Shown: in pieces, positions 42,155 to 51,419 of the stretch
Layout: the number at the start of each line of letters is the position of its first letter
Numbering within the stretch: the first letter of the stretch is position 1
Assembly: GCA_004298015.1 (NCBI GenBank)
Contig: SCSE01000042.1
Span: 60,820-124,819, forward strand
Reading direction: 5' to 3'
Length of the DNA: 64,000 bases
From: Rhodanobacter sp.
GTDB taxonomy: Bacteria; Pseudomonadota; Gammaproteobacteria; Xanthomonadales; Rhodanobacteraceae
Notes under the pieces: generated by a model
Seen by the model: the letters and a program-made list of their open reading frames with translations, nothing else
Databases searched by the model: none
Told to the model about the DNA's origin: nothing
Program-made: the position numbers and the translations under genes

Positions 42155-42958
42155 TCACAGCTGACAAGCCGGGGTATGCCCATGGGCGCGGGCCTGCTGG
42201 TAAACCGGCATCAACTGCTGCGCCTGCTGGGCCAGTGACTGCGCCCGGTTGCCGGGAGACGGGTGGGTGGACAGGAACGCCGGCGGCTTGCTGCCGCCTT
42301 GCCGGCCCATTTTCTGCCACAGGGTCACCGCCGCGCGAGGGTCGAAACCGGCCTCGGCCATATAACGTTGGCCCAGAGTGTCCGCCTCGCTCTCCTGAAT
42401 CCGCGAAAACGGCAGCAAGATGCCCACCTCGGCACCCAGGCCCAGCGCGGCCGCGGCATAACCGGCATGGGTCCCGCGGGTGCCGGCGTAGATCGTGCCG
42501 GCTGCCACCGCGCCCTGCACCAGATAATTGTCCGAGACGCGCTCGGCGCCATGCCGCGCCACCACATGCGACAGCTCGTGGCCCAGCACCACCGCCAGCT
42601 GGTTCTGGTCGCTCGCCAGCTTGAACATGCCCTGATTCACGCCGATCCGCCCACCGGGCAGGGCGAAGGCGTTGGCGCTTGGCTCGCCGATGATCTGCAC
42701 CTCCCACTGTTGCGTGTTCCATGGCGGCGGCAGCACCGCGATCAAGGCATTGGCGACGCAGGTGGCATAGGCACGCTCGCGCGGTGCGTCGACGAATTTG
42801 CCCTGCTTGCGCATGCTGTTGAAGGCGTTCAGGCCGAGCTGGCTCATCTGGCTGTCGGACACCATCATCACTTGCGAGCGGCCGGTCGGCGAGGTAGCGC
42901 AGCCGCCCAGCGCCAGCAGCAAGGTCAGCAGAGCGCTTGTCGGCAGTAGATGTCTCAT
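42155..42958 (-). CDS. M48 family metallopeptidase lipoprotein (Oma1/LoiP-like)
   Basis: The 267-residue protein has a lipoprotein signal (LLALGGC, Cys20) and an M48 zinc protease domain with HELSH at 127-131 in LGHELSHVVARHGAER. The third ligand Glu lies in RIQESEADTLGQRYMAEAGFDP. ANAFALPGGRIGVNQGMF is the family pattern. Such periplasmic peptidases help outer-membrane quality control. The ATG at 42958 follows AAGGAGG, so it is preferred over the longer frame to 43075. The protein ends with a cysteine-containing tail (HTPACQL). Confidence 0.9.
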   Translation of the reverse strand: MRHLLPTSALLTLLLALGGCATSPTGRSQVMMVSDSQMSQLGLNAFNSMRKQGKFVDAPRERAYATCVANALIAVLPPPWNTQQWEVQIIGEPSANAFALPGGRIGVNQGMFKLASDQNQLAVVLGHELSHVVARHGAERVSDNYLVQGAVAAGTIYAGTRGTHAGYAAAALGLGAEVGILLPFSRIQESEADTLGQRYMAEAGFDPRAAVTLWQKMGRQGGSKPPAFLSTHPSPGNRAQSLAQQAQQLMPVYQQARAHGHTPACQL

Positions 42959-43148
42959 GCGGAGATCCTCCTTGAGGGTAGTCCATGGCCAATACGAGGC
43001 AGGGTGCAGCCAAGGGTGCCGGTGACACGTGAAGAGTGTCACACGCGGATGAAATTCCGTTATGCTGCATTGCAATAAACACCCGCCGGTACGTGCTCAC
43101 CGACGTGGCCCGGCCCGGCGTTCATTCCGATCCCCACGGAGCCATGTC

Positions 43149-44084
43149 ATGCGTGATCGTTCGGTTGCCATCCCGCCTCCACGCGCTGCCGCGGTCGGGC
43201 GTTTAAAACTGAGTACCGTGCGCGTCGGGTTCGTGCTCGGCAGTCGCCTGCTGCCACGGCGTACGGTGAAGCACGCCGCCCGGCTGTTCGCCACACCTTT
43301 CGCCAGCAGCCGCACCAGGGCGCGGGAGGCACGGCCGGATAGCGCCATGCGCCACAGCGAAATCGTCATTCGCGGCAAGCGCATCGCCACCTATACCTGG
43401 GGCGACCCGATACGTCAGCCGTATGTCTTGCTGGTTCATGGCTGGTCCAGCTTCGGCCTGCGTTTTCTGCCCTGGGTGTCGCATCTGCGTGCGATGGGCT
43501 ACGCGGTGGTCAGCTTCGATCAGCCGGGGCACGGCTACAGCAGCGGGCGCTACTGCACCTTGCCGGATTTCGTCGATACGACCAATGAGGTCGGCCGCTG
43601 CCACGGCCCGGCCGCGCTCGCCATTGGCCATTCACTGGGCGGTGCCGCACTGGTGCTGGCGCAGGATCAGGCGTGGCAGGCGCGCCAGCTGATCCTGCTG
43701 GCACCGGCCGCGGACATGGCGGCGGCCGCCGACCGCTTTTTCCGCACGGTGCGTCTTGGCGCCGGTCTGCGGGCACCGTTTTTTGCCTGGCATGAGCGGC
43801 ATACCGGCACCGATCTGCGTGATTTGCAGGTACACCGGCATCTGCCCGCGCTGGGCCAGCCCGGCCTGGTGGTGCACGATCTTGACGATGCCGAAGTGCC
43901 GTGGGAAGAGGGTGAGCGGTACGCGCGGCATTGGCCCTCGTCACGGCTGCTGAGCACGCAGGGCCTGGGTCATCACCGTATCGTGGACGCGCCGGAGGTG
44001 ATCGAGGCATCGCTGGCTTTTGTGCGCGGCGAGACCATCGGCAGCCGGGTCGTCGGCAGCCCGAACCTTCCTTTCGGCCTGTAA
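43149..44084 (+). CDS. Alpha/beta hydrolase
   Basis: This is a 311-residue alpha/beta hydrolase. PYVLLVHGWSSFGLRFL gives the oxyanion region, S162 in AIGHSLGGAAL is the nucleophile, and the acid and His are expected around VVHDLDDAEVPW and LGHHRIVD. The first 65 residues are basic and of unclear role; a start at M67 (MRHSEIVIRGKRIA) would also give a complete fold. The substrate cannot be predicted. It is divergent from the M48 gene. Confidence 0.8.
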   Translation: MRDRSVAIPPPRAAAVGRLKLSTVRVGFVLGSRLLPRRTVKHAARLFATPFASSRTRAREARPDSAMRHSEIVIRGKRIATYTWGDPIRQPYVLLVHGWSSFGLRFLPWVSHLRAMGYAVVSFDQPGHGYSSGRYCTLPDFVDTTNEVGRCHGPAALAIGHSLGGAALVLAQDQAWQARQLILLAPAADMAAAADRFFRTVRLGAGLRAPFFAWHERHTGTDLRDLQVHRHLPALGQPGLVVHDLDDAEVPWEEGERYARHWPSSRLLSTQGLGHHRIVDAPEVIEASLAFVRGETIGSRVVGSPNLPFGL

Positions 44085-44238
44085 CCTGCTGGCCGTATAA
44101 CCCGGTCAACGCCGAGTGCGCCCAATCAGAGCACGTTGAGTTTCATGGGCAGTCGCGGCCGCCTGCACCTGGCTCCCCTCGTCGCACGCGGCGCCGTGAT
44201 CGGTGCCGCAATAGATCTGGAAAATGCCTGCGCCGGTA

Positions 44239-44997
44239 TCAGCGCGCCAACCATCCGCCGTCCACCGGCAATACTGCACCGTTCACATAATCCGAAGCGG
44301 GCGAAGCGAGGTACACAACGGCCCCGCCCAATTGCTCGGGCTGGCCCCAGCGGCCAGCTGGAATGCGATCGAGAATGGCCTGATGACGCACTGGGTCATC
44401 GTGTAGCTGCTGGGTATTGCGTGTCGCGAAATAACCCGGCGCAATGGCGTTGACATGGATCCCTGCTGCCGCCCATTCATTGCACAGCAAGCGGGTGATA
44501 CCGAGCAAGCCACTCTTGCTGGCGGTGTATGAGGCCACCCGAACGCCACCCTGGAACGACAGCATCGACACGATATTTATGACCTTGCCGCGCGTGCCAT
44601 CCGCCAGCCAGCGCTTGGCGACCGCCTGGGTCAGAAAGAATGTTGACTTGAGATTGATCTCGCTAACCGCATCCCAGTCGTCCTCGGTGACTTCGATCGC
44701 GGGTGCGCGACGGATGGTGCCAGCGTTGTTGAGCAGAATATCGAGTCGCCCAAAGCACGCCCGCGCCGCATCGACCGCAGCCGGCAGCAGCGACACTGGC
44801 GACAACTCGGACTCGACCCACGCCAGCTTGTGGCCGGCCTCTTCGACAAGTTGCCTGGTCTGCGTCGGTTCACTGCGGCCCAACGCCACGATATGGGCGC
44901 CCGCGTTCGCCAGCGCGACCGCCATCGCCTGCCCCAGCCCGGTGTTGGCGCCGGTAACCAGCGCAACACGGCCATCGAGTCGAAAAGGGTCATTCAT
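44239..44997 (-). CDS. kduD: 2-dehydro-3-deoxy-D-gluconate 5-dehydrogenase KduD
   Basis: This 252-residue short-chain dehydrogenase interconverts 2,5-diketo-3-deoxygluconate and KDG in pectin/alginate-type uronate degradation. It shows TGANTGLG at 15-22, NNAGTIRR, and a YTASKSG active-site motif. It begins FRLDGRVALVTGANTGLG and ends PVDGGWLAR, both KduD-like. It follows the FucP-type transporter gene by 56 bases on the same strand, so the two are likely one operon. A second SDR in the locus (50630-51382) may act on related intermediates. Confidence 0.85.
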   Translation of the reverse strand: MNDPFRLDGRVALVTGANTGLGQAMAVALANAGAHIVALGRSEPTQTRQLVEEAGHKLAWVESELSPVSLLPAAVDAARACFGRLDILLNNAGTIRRAPAIEVTEDDWDAVSEINLKSTFFLTQAVAKRWLADGTRGKVINIVSMLSFQGGVRVASYTASKSGLLGITRLLCNEWAAAGIHVNAIAPGYFATRNTQQLHDDPVRHQAILDRIPAGRWGQPEQLGGAVVYLASPASDYVNGAVLPVDGGWLAR

Positions 44998-45053
44998 GCC
45001 ACGGGCCTCATTTGAACTGGCAGATATCGAGTACGTTTTTTTGCCAACCTGCG

Positions 45054-46337
45054 TCACGCCAGCTTGGATCCCTTGAAGCCGTAGAACACCACGTATGCAT
45101 AGCACAGCAGCGGCAGCACAAAGGCATGATGTATGCCGATATGGTCGGCCAGCCAGCCCTGGCCGACAGGGATCAGCGCGCCGCCAGCGATGCCCATGAT
45201 CATCAGGCTGGAGGCGCGACCCGTCAGCGGCCCCATGTCCTCGATGCCCAGGGCGAAGATGGTCGGGAACATGATCGAGTTGAACAGGCCGATCGACACC
45301 ACCGCCCACATGGCGACATCGCCGTATGTGGACATGGTTGTCATCACCAGCATGCCGGCGATGATGGCGAAGACGCCGAGCAGCACACGCGGGTCGAGTG
45401 CCTTCATCAGCAGCCATCCAATGCCGCGCCCGACCATGGCGCCACCCCAGTACAAGGCAACGTAATGCGCTGCCTGCGCCTGCGTGATGTGGCCAATTTG
45501 CGGCAACGAAATGTAGTTGATCATGAAGCTGCCGATCGACACTTCGGCACCCACGTAGAGGAAGATGGCAATCACACCGAAGAATACGTGCGGGTGGCGC
45601 AGTGCATCGATAAAGGCATGTTGGGATGACTTTGCCGTCAACCTGCCGGAGCCGGCCTGGGACTCAGATTTTTCGTCCTTTGACGCGATGGGCGGCAGCC
45701 GGAACAGCCAGATGACTACGGCCAACGAGACCAGCACCAGGGCCAACACCAGATACGGCCATTGGATCAGGCGGGCTTGTTGCAGGCGATAAGAGGCCTG
45801 CTGTATCGCCGGAAGTTTGGCCACGGCGGTGGCGGTCATCGCCGTGCCGACCAGAATCAGTGGGCCGACCACCAGCGGCCCAAGCACGGTGCCTACCGAA
45901 TTGAACATCTGCGCCAAATTGAGCCGGCTCGATGCCAGTCTGGGCTCCCCGAGAAGACCGACATACGGGTTGGCCGCCACCTGCAGGCCGGTGATGCCGG
46001 TGAACATGATGAAAAAGGCAAGAAGGAACAGCGGGTACGAAGGAACCGCCGCGGCGGGCAGAAACAACAACGCGCCCAGCGCGCTGAACGTCAGTCCTGC
46101 AATAACGGTGGCGCGGTAGCCGATGCGTGCCAGTACCGCGGCGCACGGCGCGGACATGATGAAGTAGACGCCGAACGAAGTGAATTGCACCAGCATCACC
46201 TGCGTATAGTTCAGCGTGAAAAGCAACTTCAGGTGCGGAATCAAAATGTCGTTGAGTACCGTGACCAGGCCCCACATGAAAAATACGCCATTAATGACGG
46301 CCAGTGCGGTAGAGGTGCTTGCGTTGGAACGAGTCAT
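45054..46337 (-). CDS. FucP-type sugar MFS transporter
   Basis: This 427-residue transporter has twelve predicted helices. The N-terminal half shows the FucP/GluP pattern ALAVINGVFFMWGLVTVLNDILIPHLK and FFIMFTGITGLQVAANPYVGLLG. The second half includes GVIAIFLYVGAEVSIGSFMINY. Relatives move fucose, glucose, galactose or uronate monomers with protons. Coupling to kduD suggests an unsaturated or keto-uronate monomer. The start at 46337 is preceded by AAAGGA; the frame to 46373 is less likely. Confidence 0.85.
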   Translation of the reverse strand: MTRSNASTSTALAVINGVFFMWGLVTVLNDILIPHLKLLFTLNYTQVMLVQFTSFGVYFIMSAPCAAVLARIGYRATVIAGLTFSALGALLFLPAAAVPSYPLFLLAFFIMFTGITGLQVAANPYVGLLGEPRLASSRLNLAQMFNSVGTVLGPLVVGPLILVGTAMTATAVAKLPAIQQASYRLQQARLIQWPYLVLALVLVSLAVVIWLFRLPPIASKDEKSESQAGSGRLTAKSSQHAFIDALRHPHVFFGVIAIFLYVGAEVSIGSFMINYISLPQIGHITQAQAAHYVALYWGGAMVGRGIGWLLMKALDPRVLLGVFAIIAGMLVMTTMSTYGDVAMWAVVSIGLFNSIMFPTIFALGIEDMGPLTGRASSLMIMGIAGGALIPVGQGWLADHIGIHHAFVLPLLCYAYVVFYGFKGSKLA

Positions 46338-46773
46338 GTGCAAAATCCTTTGACACCCTGCATGCCGGGTCATTTCAAGCTTAATGAAAATGCTCGATGA
46401 TGGAAGATATGGTTGTATTGAGATTCACTTGTTTGTTGAGATGTCGATAATGCTAAATATGAGTAGATGAAAGCTTGGATGTTACGGTCACTTGCTTTGG
46501 CAAATCAGAGCATGATGAGAGCGGTGCCGTTGCCTTGCAGACGTTCCAGCAAGTGGTGCTCGGTGCGTGCCTATTTTATAATCAGATACGGCAAGCACTT
46601 CGAGCGCAAGAACATGAGTGGGTCACGTTGTTTGACCATGTCGATGATAATCGATCAAGTGCGCCATTCATCTATCTCCATCTGGTCGACATTTCGTTGA
46701 AAGCTTGGTGTTTACGATGATTGGTTCCGTGTGCCAATATATCGGCTCAATATGTCGCCACAAAAAGTCCCGC
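46338..46773. other. Divergent regulatory region between the transporter and gluconokinase
   Basis: This is a relatively AT-rich 436-base region between divergent genes. A 19-base direct repeat (TGAAAGCTTGG plus TTACG-type end) occurs at 46468-46486 and 46698-46716 with three differences. Open frames here have no recognisable domain. Operators for the locus regulator are plausible, but no TTTGGTATG site of the kind found near the lyase was seen. Confidence 0.4.
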
Positions 46774-47307
46774 ATGCACACACAAACTGTCTCGCTCTCT
46801 CTATTGCCCCCTTCACTGGTCATTATGGGCGTATCCGGATGCGGTAAAAGTACGGTTGGGCGCTGCGTCGCTGACAAGCTTGGCTGGCCATTCCTGGAAG
46901 GTGACGCTCTGCACTCAAAAGAAAACATCGAGCTCATGCGCCAGGGCGTGCCGCTCGATGATGCGATGCGCGAGCCCTGGCTGAGGGCGATTGCGGACTG
47001 GATCGCCACTCAGGTCAAAGCAGGGCGCCGTGGTGTAATCGCTTGTTCTGCCTTGCGGCGACGCTACCGCGACATACTGCGCACGGCGCAGCCGGAGCTG
47101 CGGTTTGTCTGGCTGCACACCGATCGCGATACGTTCGAACGACGATTGACGCATCGGCATCAACACTTCATGCCAGCAAGCCTGCTGGATAGCCAACTGG
47201 AAACGCTTGAACCCCCGGGGGTCGGAGAGACTGCCATCTGTCTCGACGCGACTGAAGATATTGCGACATTGACCGCTGCATCAATTGCCTTTGCCAACAC
47301 AAGATAA
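46774..47307 (+). CDS. gntK: Gluconokinase
   Basis: This 177-residue kinase makes 6-phosphogluconate from gluconate, feeding the Entner-Doudoroff or pentose phosphate route. It has the P-loop VIMGVSGCGKSTVGR, the GntK segment FLEGDALHSKENIELMRQGVPL (substrate region), and CSALRRRYRDILR followed by FVWLHTDRDTF. The frame is open upstream; I chose the ATG at 46774 because the catalytic domain begins soon afterwards. It converges on the mannonate dehydratase gene with a 51-base gap. Confidence 0.9.
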   Translation: MHTQTVSLSLLPPSLVIMGVSGCGKSTVGRCVADKLGWPFLEGDALHSKENIELMRQGVPLDDAMREPWLRAIADWIATQVKAGRRGVIACSALRRRYRDILRTAQPELRFVWLHTDRDTFERRLTHRHQHFMPASLLDSQLETLEPPGVGETAICLDATEDIATLTAASIAFANTR

Positions 47308-47358
47308 ACCGATTCACACTTTCCATGGCTAGCCGCAGTGGCAAACAGGTGAATCGGG

Positions 47359-48597
47359 CTACCAGTCATGAACGGTGCCATCGGCGAGCCGGTTGTACGG
47401 TAGATAAGCCTGTTCATAGGGATACTTACCAGCCTCATCGTGATTGAGTTCGACGCCAAGGCCGGGCTTTTCGCCCGGATGCAGCATCCCGGCTTCCCAG
47501 CGGAACGACTGCTCGAACACCTGGTTGGTCTTTTCGCCGTGGGCCATGTATTCCTGGATACCGAAGTTGTGGATGGCCAGTCCCAGGTGCATCGCGGCGG
47601 CCATCCCGACCGGTGAGATGTCGGTTGGTCCGTGCATGCCGGATTTGATCTGGTATTGCGCGGCGTAGTCGAGGATTTTCTTCAGGTGAGTGATGCCACC
47701 GGTATGGGTCACGGCGCTGCGCACGTAGTCGATGAGCTGTTCGCTGATGATCGTCTGATAGTCCCAGATCGAGTTGAAAATCTCGCCGATCGCCAGCGGC
47801 GTGGTCGTGTGTCGGCGGACCCAGCGCAACGCCTCGGGGTTTTCGGCCGGCGTGCAGTCTTCGAGCCAGAACAGGTCGTAGGGTTCCACCGATTTTCCCA
47901 GTTGGGCCGCCTGGATCGGCGTCATCCGGTGATGGCCATCATGCAATAGCACCAGTTCGGGACCGAATTCGTTGCGTACCGCTTCGAACACGGTGGGCAC
48001 ATGACGCAGATAGGCGCGGGTGTCCCAGTCTTCCTCCGCCGGATAGGCGCCGCGCTGCGCAGGTTCGTAGTCGTAGCGCTTGCCCTGGTTGCCGGCACCG
48101 GTTTTGTTGGATGCGACGCCGTAGATGGATGCCAGGCCGGGGACGCCGGTCTGGATGCGGATGGCCTTGTAGCCTTGCTGCTGATGTGCACGCACGCTGT
48201 CGAACAGTTCTTCGATCGACTTGCCAGAGGCATGTCCGTACGCCAGCAAGCCCTTGCGCGATGCGCCGCCCAGCAACTGGTACAGCGGCATGCCTGCCGC
48301 TTTGGCCTTGATGTCCCAAAGGGCCATGTCCACCGCCGCGATGGCAGCCATCGTGACGGGGCCACGGCGCCAGTACGCGCTGCGATACAGGAACTGCCAG
48401 GTATCGTTGATGCAGCTGGCATCGCGCCGCATGAGCAGCGGCACGATGTGGTCTTTGAGGTAGGCCACCACGGCCATCTCGCGTCCGTTGAGCGTGGCAT
48501 CGCCGAGTCCGCTCAGCCCGTCATCGGTGGTCAACTTCAGGGTCACGAAATTGCGATCCGGACTGGTTACGATGACCTCGGCCTTGTCGATAAACAT
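47359..48597 (-). CDS. manD: D-mannonate dehydratase (ManD/RspA branch of the enolase superfamily)
   Basis: The 412-residue enolase-superfamily enzyme would dehydrate D-mannonate to KDG. ManD features are visible: [29 protein letters not shown], the long loop with [19 protein letters not shown], metal-ligand segments [23 protein letters not shown] and LAIGEIFNS, and [11 protein letters not shown]. Some ManD-like proteins have low activity or use gluconate, so the substrate is probable rather than certain. Its place beside KdgK supports a KDG-producing role. The start at 48597 ([11 protein letters not shown]) matches family N-termini. Confidence 0.88.
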   Translation of the reverse strand: MFIDKAEVIVTSPDRNFVTLKLTTDDGLSGLGDATLNGREMAVVAYLKDHIVPLLMRRDASCINDTWQFLYRSAYWRRGPVTMAAIAAVDMALWDIKAKAAGMPLYQLLGGASRKGLLAYGHASGKSIEELFDSVRAHQQQGYKAIRIQTGVPGLASIYGVASNKTGAGNQGKRYDYEPAQRGAYPAEEDWDTRAYLRHVPTVFEAVRNEFGPELVLLHDGHHRMTPIQAAQLGKSVEPYDLFWLEDCTPAENPEALRWVRRHTTTPLAIGEIFNSIWDYQTIISEQLIDYVRSAVTHTGGITHLKKILDYAAQYQIKSGMHGPTDISPVGMAAAMHLGLAIHNFGIQEYMAHGEKTNQVFEQSFRWEAGMLHPGEKPGLGVELNHDEAGKYPYEQAYLPYNRLADGTVHDW

Positions 48598-48761
48598 GGT
48601 GTTCCTTTCTGCGGTCAAGAAGAGGGAGAGGCGGCGTGATGAACGCTCAGCATCATGGCTTCGTCGATTGCCTGGTCCATGCCGATAGACACGCGCAGCG
48701 CGCCCGCCGAAGCCGTTTCAAGCGGTTTACAAAACCAAAGCCCCGGCTTTGGCGGAGGTGC
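48598..48761. other. Gap between manD and the MITE
   Basis: No gene was seen. The stretch contains a small hairpin (CAAAGCCCCGGCTTTGG near 48736-48752) that may end the upstream transcript before manD. Confidence 0.35.
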
Positions 48762-48930
48762 CTAGGAGCCTGTCGGACTTATAAAGAATCGACTGCAAAT
48801 TTGCCTGCGCGGCCCATATTTTCGCCGTTTCTTGGCCGATAGAACGACTATCGGCCGGCGAATCGTCGAAAATCTGTTCTCGCTCAGGCAAATTTTCGCT
48901 TTCGATTCCATAAGTCCGACAGCCTCCTAG
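48762..48930. mobile_element. MITE-like palindromic element with CTAG target duplication
   Basis: A 161-bp element (48766-48926) is flanked by CTAG on both sides (48762-48765 and 48927-48930). Its ends are inverted repeats, GAGCCTGTCGGACTTAT and GAGGCTGTCGGACTTAT when read inward, with imperfect pairing continuing to about 48 bases. A second nested palindrome (GGCCGATAG / CTATCGGCC) lies near the centre. It encodes no protein. CTAG targets and GAG-starting ends point to an IS5-like parent, which is not in the window. Confidence 0.82.
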
Positions 48931-49112
48931 CGTTCACGATAGGGAATGCCACCCTTGGATTTCGAGTCCGGGTCCGACTCGACGATCTGGACGACGACGC
49001 CCTGGGGATCGACGGCGAAGTGCTCGGCGACGGCGTCGGTGATGGCCTTCATCAGGCCTTTTTTCTGCGCGGGCGTGCGGCCTGCGACTGCGTATACGAC
49101 AATTTCTGGCAT
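48927..49112 (-). CDS. 4-oxalocrotonate tautomerase family protein
   Basis: This 61-residue protein begins MPEIVVYAVAGRTPAQKKGLMKAITDAV. The proline after the initiator Met is the catalytic base of the 4-OT superfamily, and the length is the family's usual 60-64. It would form a hexamer and tautomerise keto/enol acids. Its position between kdgK and manD, in the same direction, suggests a role on a keto-deoxy-uronate, but that is inference. The TAG stop lies in the CTAG target copy of the adjacent MITE, so the insertion occurred at the stop codon without changing the protein. Confidence 0.82.
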   Translation of the reverse strand: MPEIVVYAVAGRTPAQKKGLMKAITDAVAEHFAVDPQGVVVQIVESDPDSKSKGGIPYRER

Positions 49113-49207
49113 GGATCGGCACTCCGGTGGATACGACGACGATGCATGCCTTCAGCCCACCTGGCATGCACAGCTATACAAACGGTTGACGCACGTCCTC
49201 ACATTGT

Positions 49208-50317
49208 TCATCGGCGCGTGAGGGTGGCTTCGCCACGGGCGACCGCTTCAACCTCCTGCAGCGAGGACGCCGCGTTGTCGCCTGGCACGCTCATCGCCAG
49301 CGCGCCGTGGGCGACGCCCAGATCGACGGCGGCCTGGGCACCCTTGCCGGTCAGAAAAGCGTGAATGAGGCCTGCTACGAAGGCGTCGCCCCCGCCGACA
49401 CGGTCGAGAATTTCCATGTCCCTTCGCACCGCCGATGCGTGGCGTCCGTGGCGTGTAAGCATGATGCCGGCCCAGCCATTGCGTGATGCTGCGGGTGCAT
49501 CGCGCAAGGTGAAGGCCACGGCCTGCAGGCGCGGAAATCGATCCAGAGCCCGTTGCGCGGCGGCCTCGGCAGGGGCACTGTCCATCGGCGAGGCCCGCAC
49601 ACCGAGGTCGGCTACATCCATGCCGAGGCAGGCGGCGAGGCCGTATTCGTCGCCGATCAACAGGTCGCATTCGTCGGCGATGGCGCAATTGGTGAGGCGG
49701 GCGGCGTCCGCGTCGGGATGGCTGTTCCAGAGGCTGGCACGGTAATTGAGATCGTACGAGACAATCACGCCGTGGCGACGGGCGGCCTGCACCGCGGCAA
49801 TCGCGGTTCGCGCCGTGCTTTCCGACAGGGCGGCGAAGATACCGCCGGTATGCAGCCAGCGCGTACCGCCGTTGCCAAACAGCGCATCCCAGTGGAATTC
49901 GTCGGGCTGGATCTGGGCCGCGGCCGACTGCGCTCGATCGGACATGCCCAGCGCCGCACGCAAACCAAAGCCGCGCTCGGTGAAGTTCAGGCCCATGCGC
50001 GTGTTGCGGCCAATGCCGTCGTAGTCCCGCCATACGATCTGGCTGGTATCGGTGCCGCCCTGCGCGATGAGTCCCTCGGCGAGCAGGCCGAGTTCATTTC
50101 GCGGAAGCGCGGTCAGCACCACGCTGCGATGGCCAAAGGTCGTCCGCAAGCCGCGGACGACGTTGTATTCACCGCCACCCTCCCACACGCGAAACTGCCG
50201 CGCCATGCGGATGCGCTCCTCGCCGGGATCGAAGCGGAGCATCACCTCGCCGAGCGCGGCACAGTCCCAGCGCTTGCCCGCCTCGGCTGGAATCGAAAAT
50301 GGCTCTCGTGCGTTCAT
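49208..50317 (-). CDS. kdgK: 2-keto-3-deoxygluconate kinase (PfkB family)
   Basis: The 369-residue PfkB-type kinase phosphorylates KDG to KDPG, the entry to the lower Entner-Doudoroff pathway. It has ALGEVMLRFDPGEERIRMAR and GGGEYNVVRGL near the N-terminus, SYDLNYRASLW, and the catalytic DRVGGGDAFVAGLIHA. The Asp-containing GGGDAF matches the family's GAGD anion hole with one change. MNAREPFSIPAEAGK at 50317 is the preferred start; the frame extends to 50425. Its neighbours (tautomerase, SDR, hexuronate transporter, PL17 lyase) agree with a KDG pathway. Confidence 0.88.
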   Translation of the reverse strand: MNAREPFSIPAEAGKRWDCAALGEVMLRFDPGEERIRMARQFRVWEGGGEYNVVRGLRTTFGHRSVVLTALPRNELGLLAEGLIAQGGTDTSQIVWRDYDGIGRNTRMGLNFTERGFGLRAALGMSDRAQSAAAQIQPDEFHWDALFGNGGTRWLHTGGIFAALSESTARTAIAAVQAARRHGVIVSYDLNYRASLWNSHPDADAARLTNCAIADECDLLIGDEYGLAACLGMDVADLGVRASPMDSAPAEAAAQRALDRFPRLQAVAFTLRDAPAASRNGWAGIMLTRHGRHASAVRRDMEILDRVGGGDAFVAGLIHAFLTGKGAQAAVDLGVAHGALAMSVPGDNAASSLQEVEAVARGEATLTRR

Positions 50318-50629
50318 CGCAGGAGACTGGGGGGTAGCAGGTGAGTGGTTGGAGTCATCGGAGTCATCGGATTTTTTCCTGATCATTGGCATCGGGGTGT
50401 GGGGCGCGGGCTTGCCCGCACGCATCAGACCGGGCGATGGTCATGGTCGAAGCGTGGGCATGCGCCCGTCAGCCTGATGGTCGGTCGATGGGTGTGCTTC
50501 ATCATCGAGGTCGTTGATGGATGACTGGAGGGCATCGCCTTGTCCGTCCCTGGACGAGAATGGCGTGCGATGCAGGCACCTGCGCTACCGTCGATGTCAC
50601 CGGCGATAGCGCAGCTGATCTTTGCGTTC
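50318..50629. other. Gap between kdgK and the SDR gene
   Basis: No gene is supported in these 312 bases. CTGCGCTA / TAGCGCAG can pair at 50580-50614, just after the SDR stop on the reverse strand, and may be a weak transcription or processing signal. A short tandem of GGAGTCATC lies near 50351-50370. Confidence 0.4.
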
Positions 50630-51382
50630 TCAGGAAAAAGCCACCCCACCGTTTACATCGAGATTGACGCCGTTGATGAAGCTGGCTGCATCCGAGGCCA
50701 GATACAGCGCGACGTCCGCGGTTTCTTCCGCCCGGCCTTCACGGCGCAGCGGGGTTGCGTTGGCCACCGCCGCACGCACCTCGGGCTTGGTGAATTCGTC
50801 GTGGAAGCGGGTGGCGATCATGCCGGGGCACAGCGAATTGACGCGAATGCCACGCTGGCCAAGCTCTTTCGCCATCGAACGCGTGAAGGTCATCACCGCG
50901 CCCTTGGCGGTGGCGTAAATCGCCGAGCCTGGGCCGCCGCCGTCGCGGCCAGCGAGCGACGCAAAATTGACGATCGCCCCGCCCTCGTTCATGTGCGGTG
51001 CCACCGCACGCGTGGTCAGGTAGACCGACTTCAGGTTCAGATCCATCACCTGGTGGTAGAACACCTCGTCGATATCGGCCAGCGGCTTGCGTCCAACGAT
51101 GCCGCCGGCCACGTTGATTAATACGTCGATGCGCTCACCGAAGGCGGCTTGGGTCGCCGCCACCAGGCCCGCCACCTTGTCGGCCTGGGTGACGTCGGCG
51201 AGGTGCAGGATCGCCGTGCCGCCGGCGGCCTCGATCATCGCCAGCGTTTCGCGCGCGCTATCCTCGTCGTCGACGTAGTCGATGCACACCTTGGCACCGG
51301 CCGCGGCCAGTTTCAGCGAGACCGCACGACCGATGTCGCGTGCGCCGCCGGTGACGATGGCAACCTTGTTTTTGAATGACAT
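50630..51382 (-). CDS. Short-chain dehydrogenase/reductase, candidate unsaturated-uronate (DEH) reductase
   Basis: The 250-residue SDR has TGGARDIG at 11-18, an NVAGG segment, and a YATAKGA catalytic motif. It ends VNLDVNGGVAF, a classical FabG-like fold. Between the hexuronate-type transporter and kdgK it most likely reduces 4-deoxy-L-erythro-5-hexoseulose uronate (DEH) to KDG, the step needed after a PL17 lyase. A general 3-oxoacyl reductase is possible by sequence alone. The ATG at 51382 has an AAGGAAAA ribosome site. It lies 37 bases after the transporter gene in the same operon. Confidence 0.75.
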   Translation of the reverse strand: MSFKNKVAIVTGGARDIGRAVSLKLAAAGAKVCIDYVDDEDSARETLAMIEAAGGTAILHLADVTQADKVAGLVAATQAAFGERIDVLINVAGGIVGRKPLADIDEVFYHQVMDLNLKSVYLTTRAVAPHMNEGGAIVNFASLAGRDGGGPGSAIYATAKGAVMTFTRSMAKELGQRGIRVNSLCPGMIATRFHDEFTKPEVRAAVANATPLRREGRAEETADVALYLASDAASFINGVNLDVNGGVAFS

Positions 51383-51419
51383 GAGCTTTTCCTTTTCAGT
51401 GAGGGGTGGGTGGGGCGGA

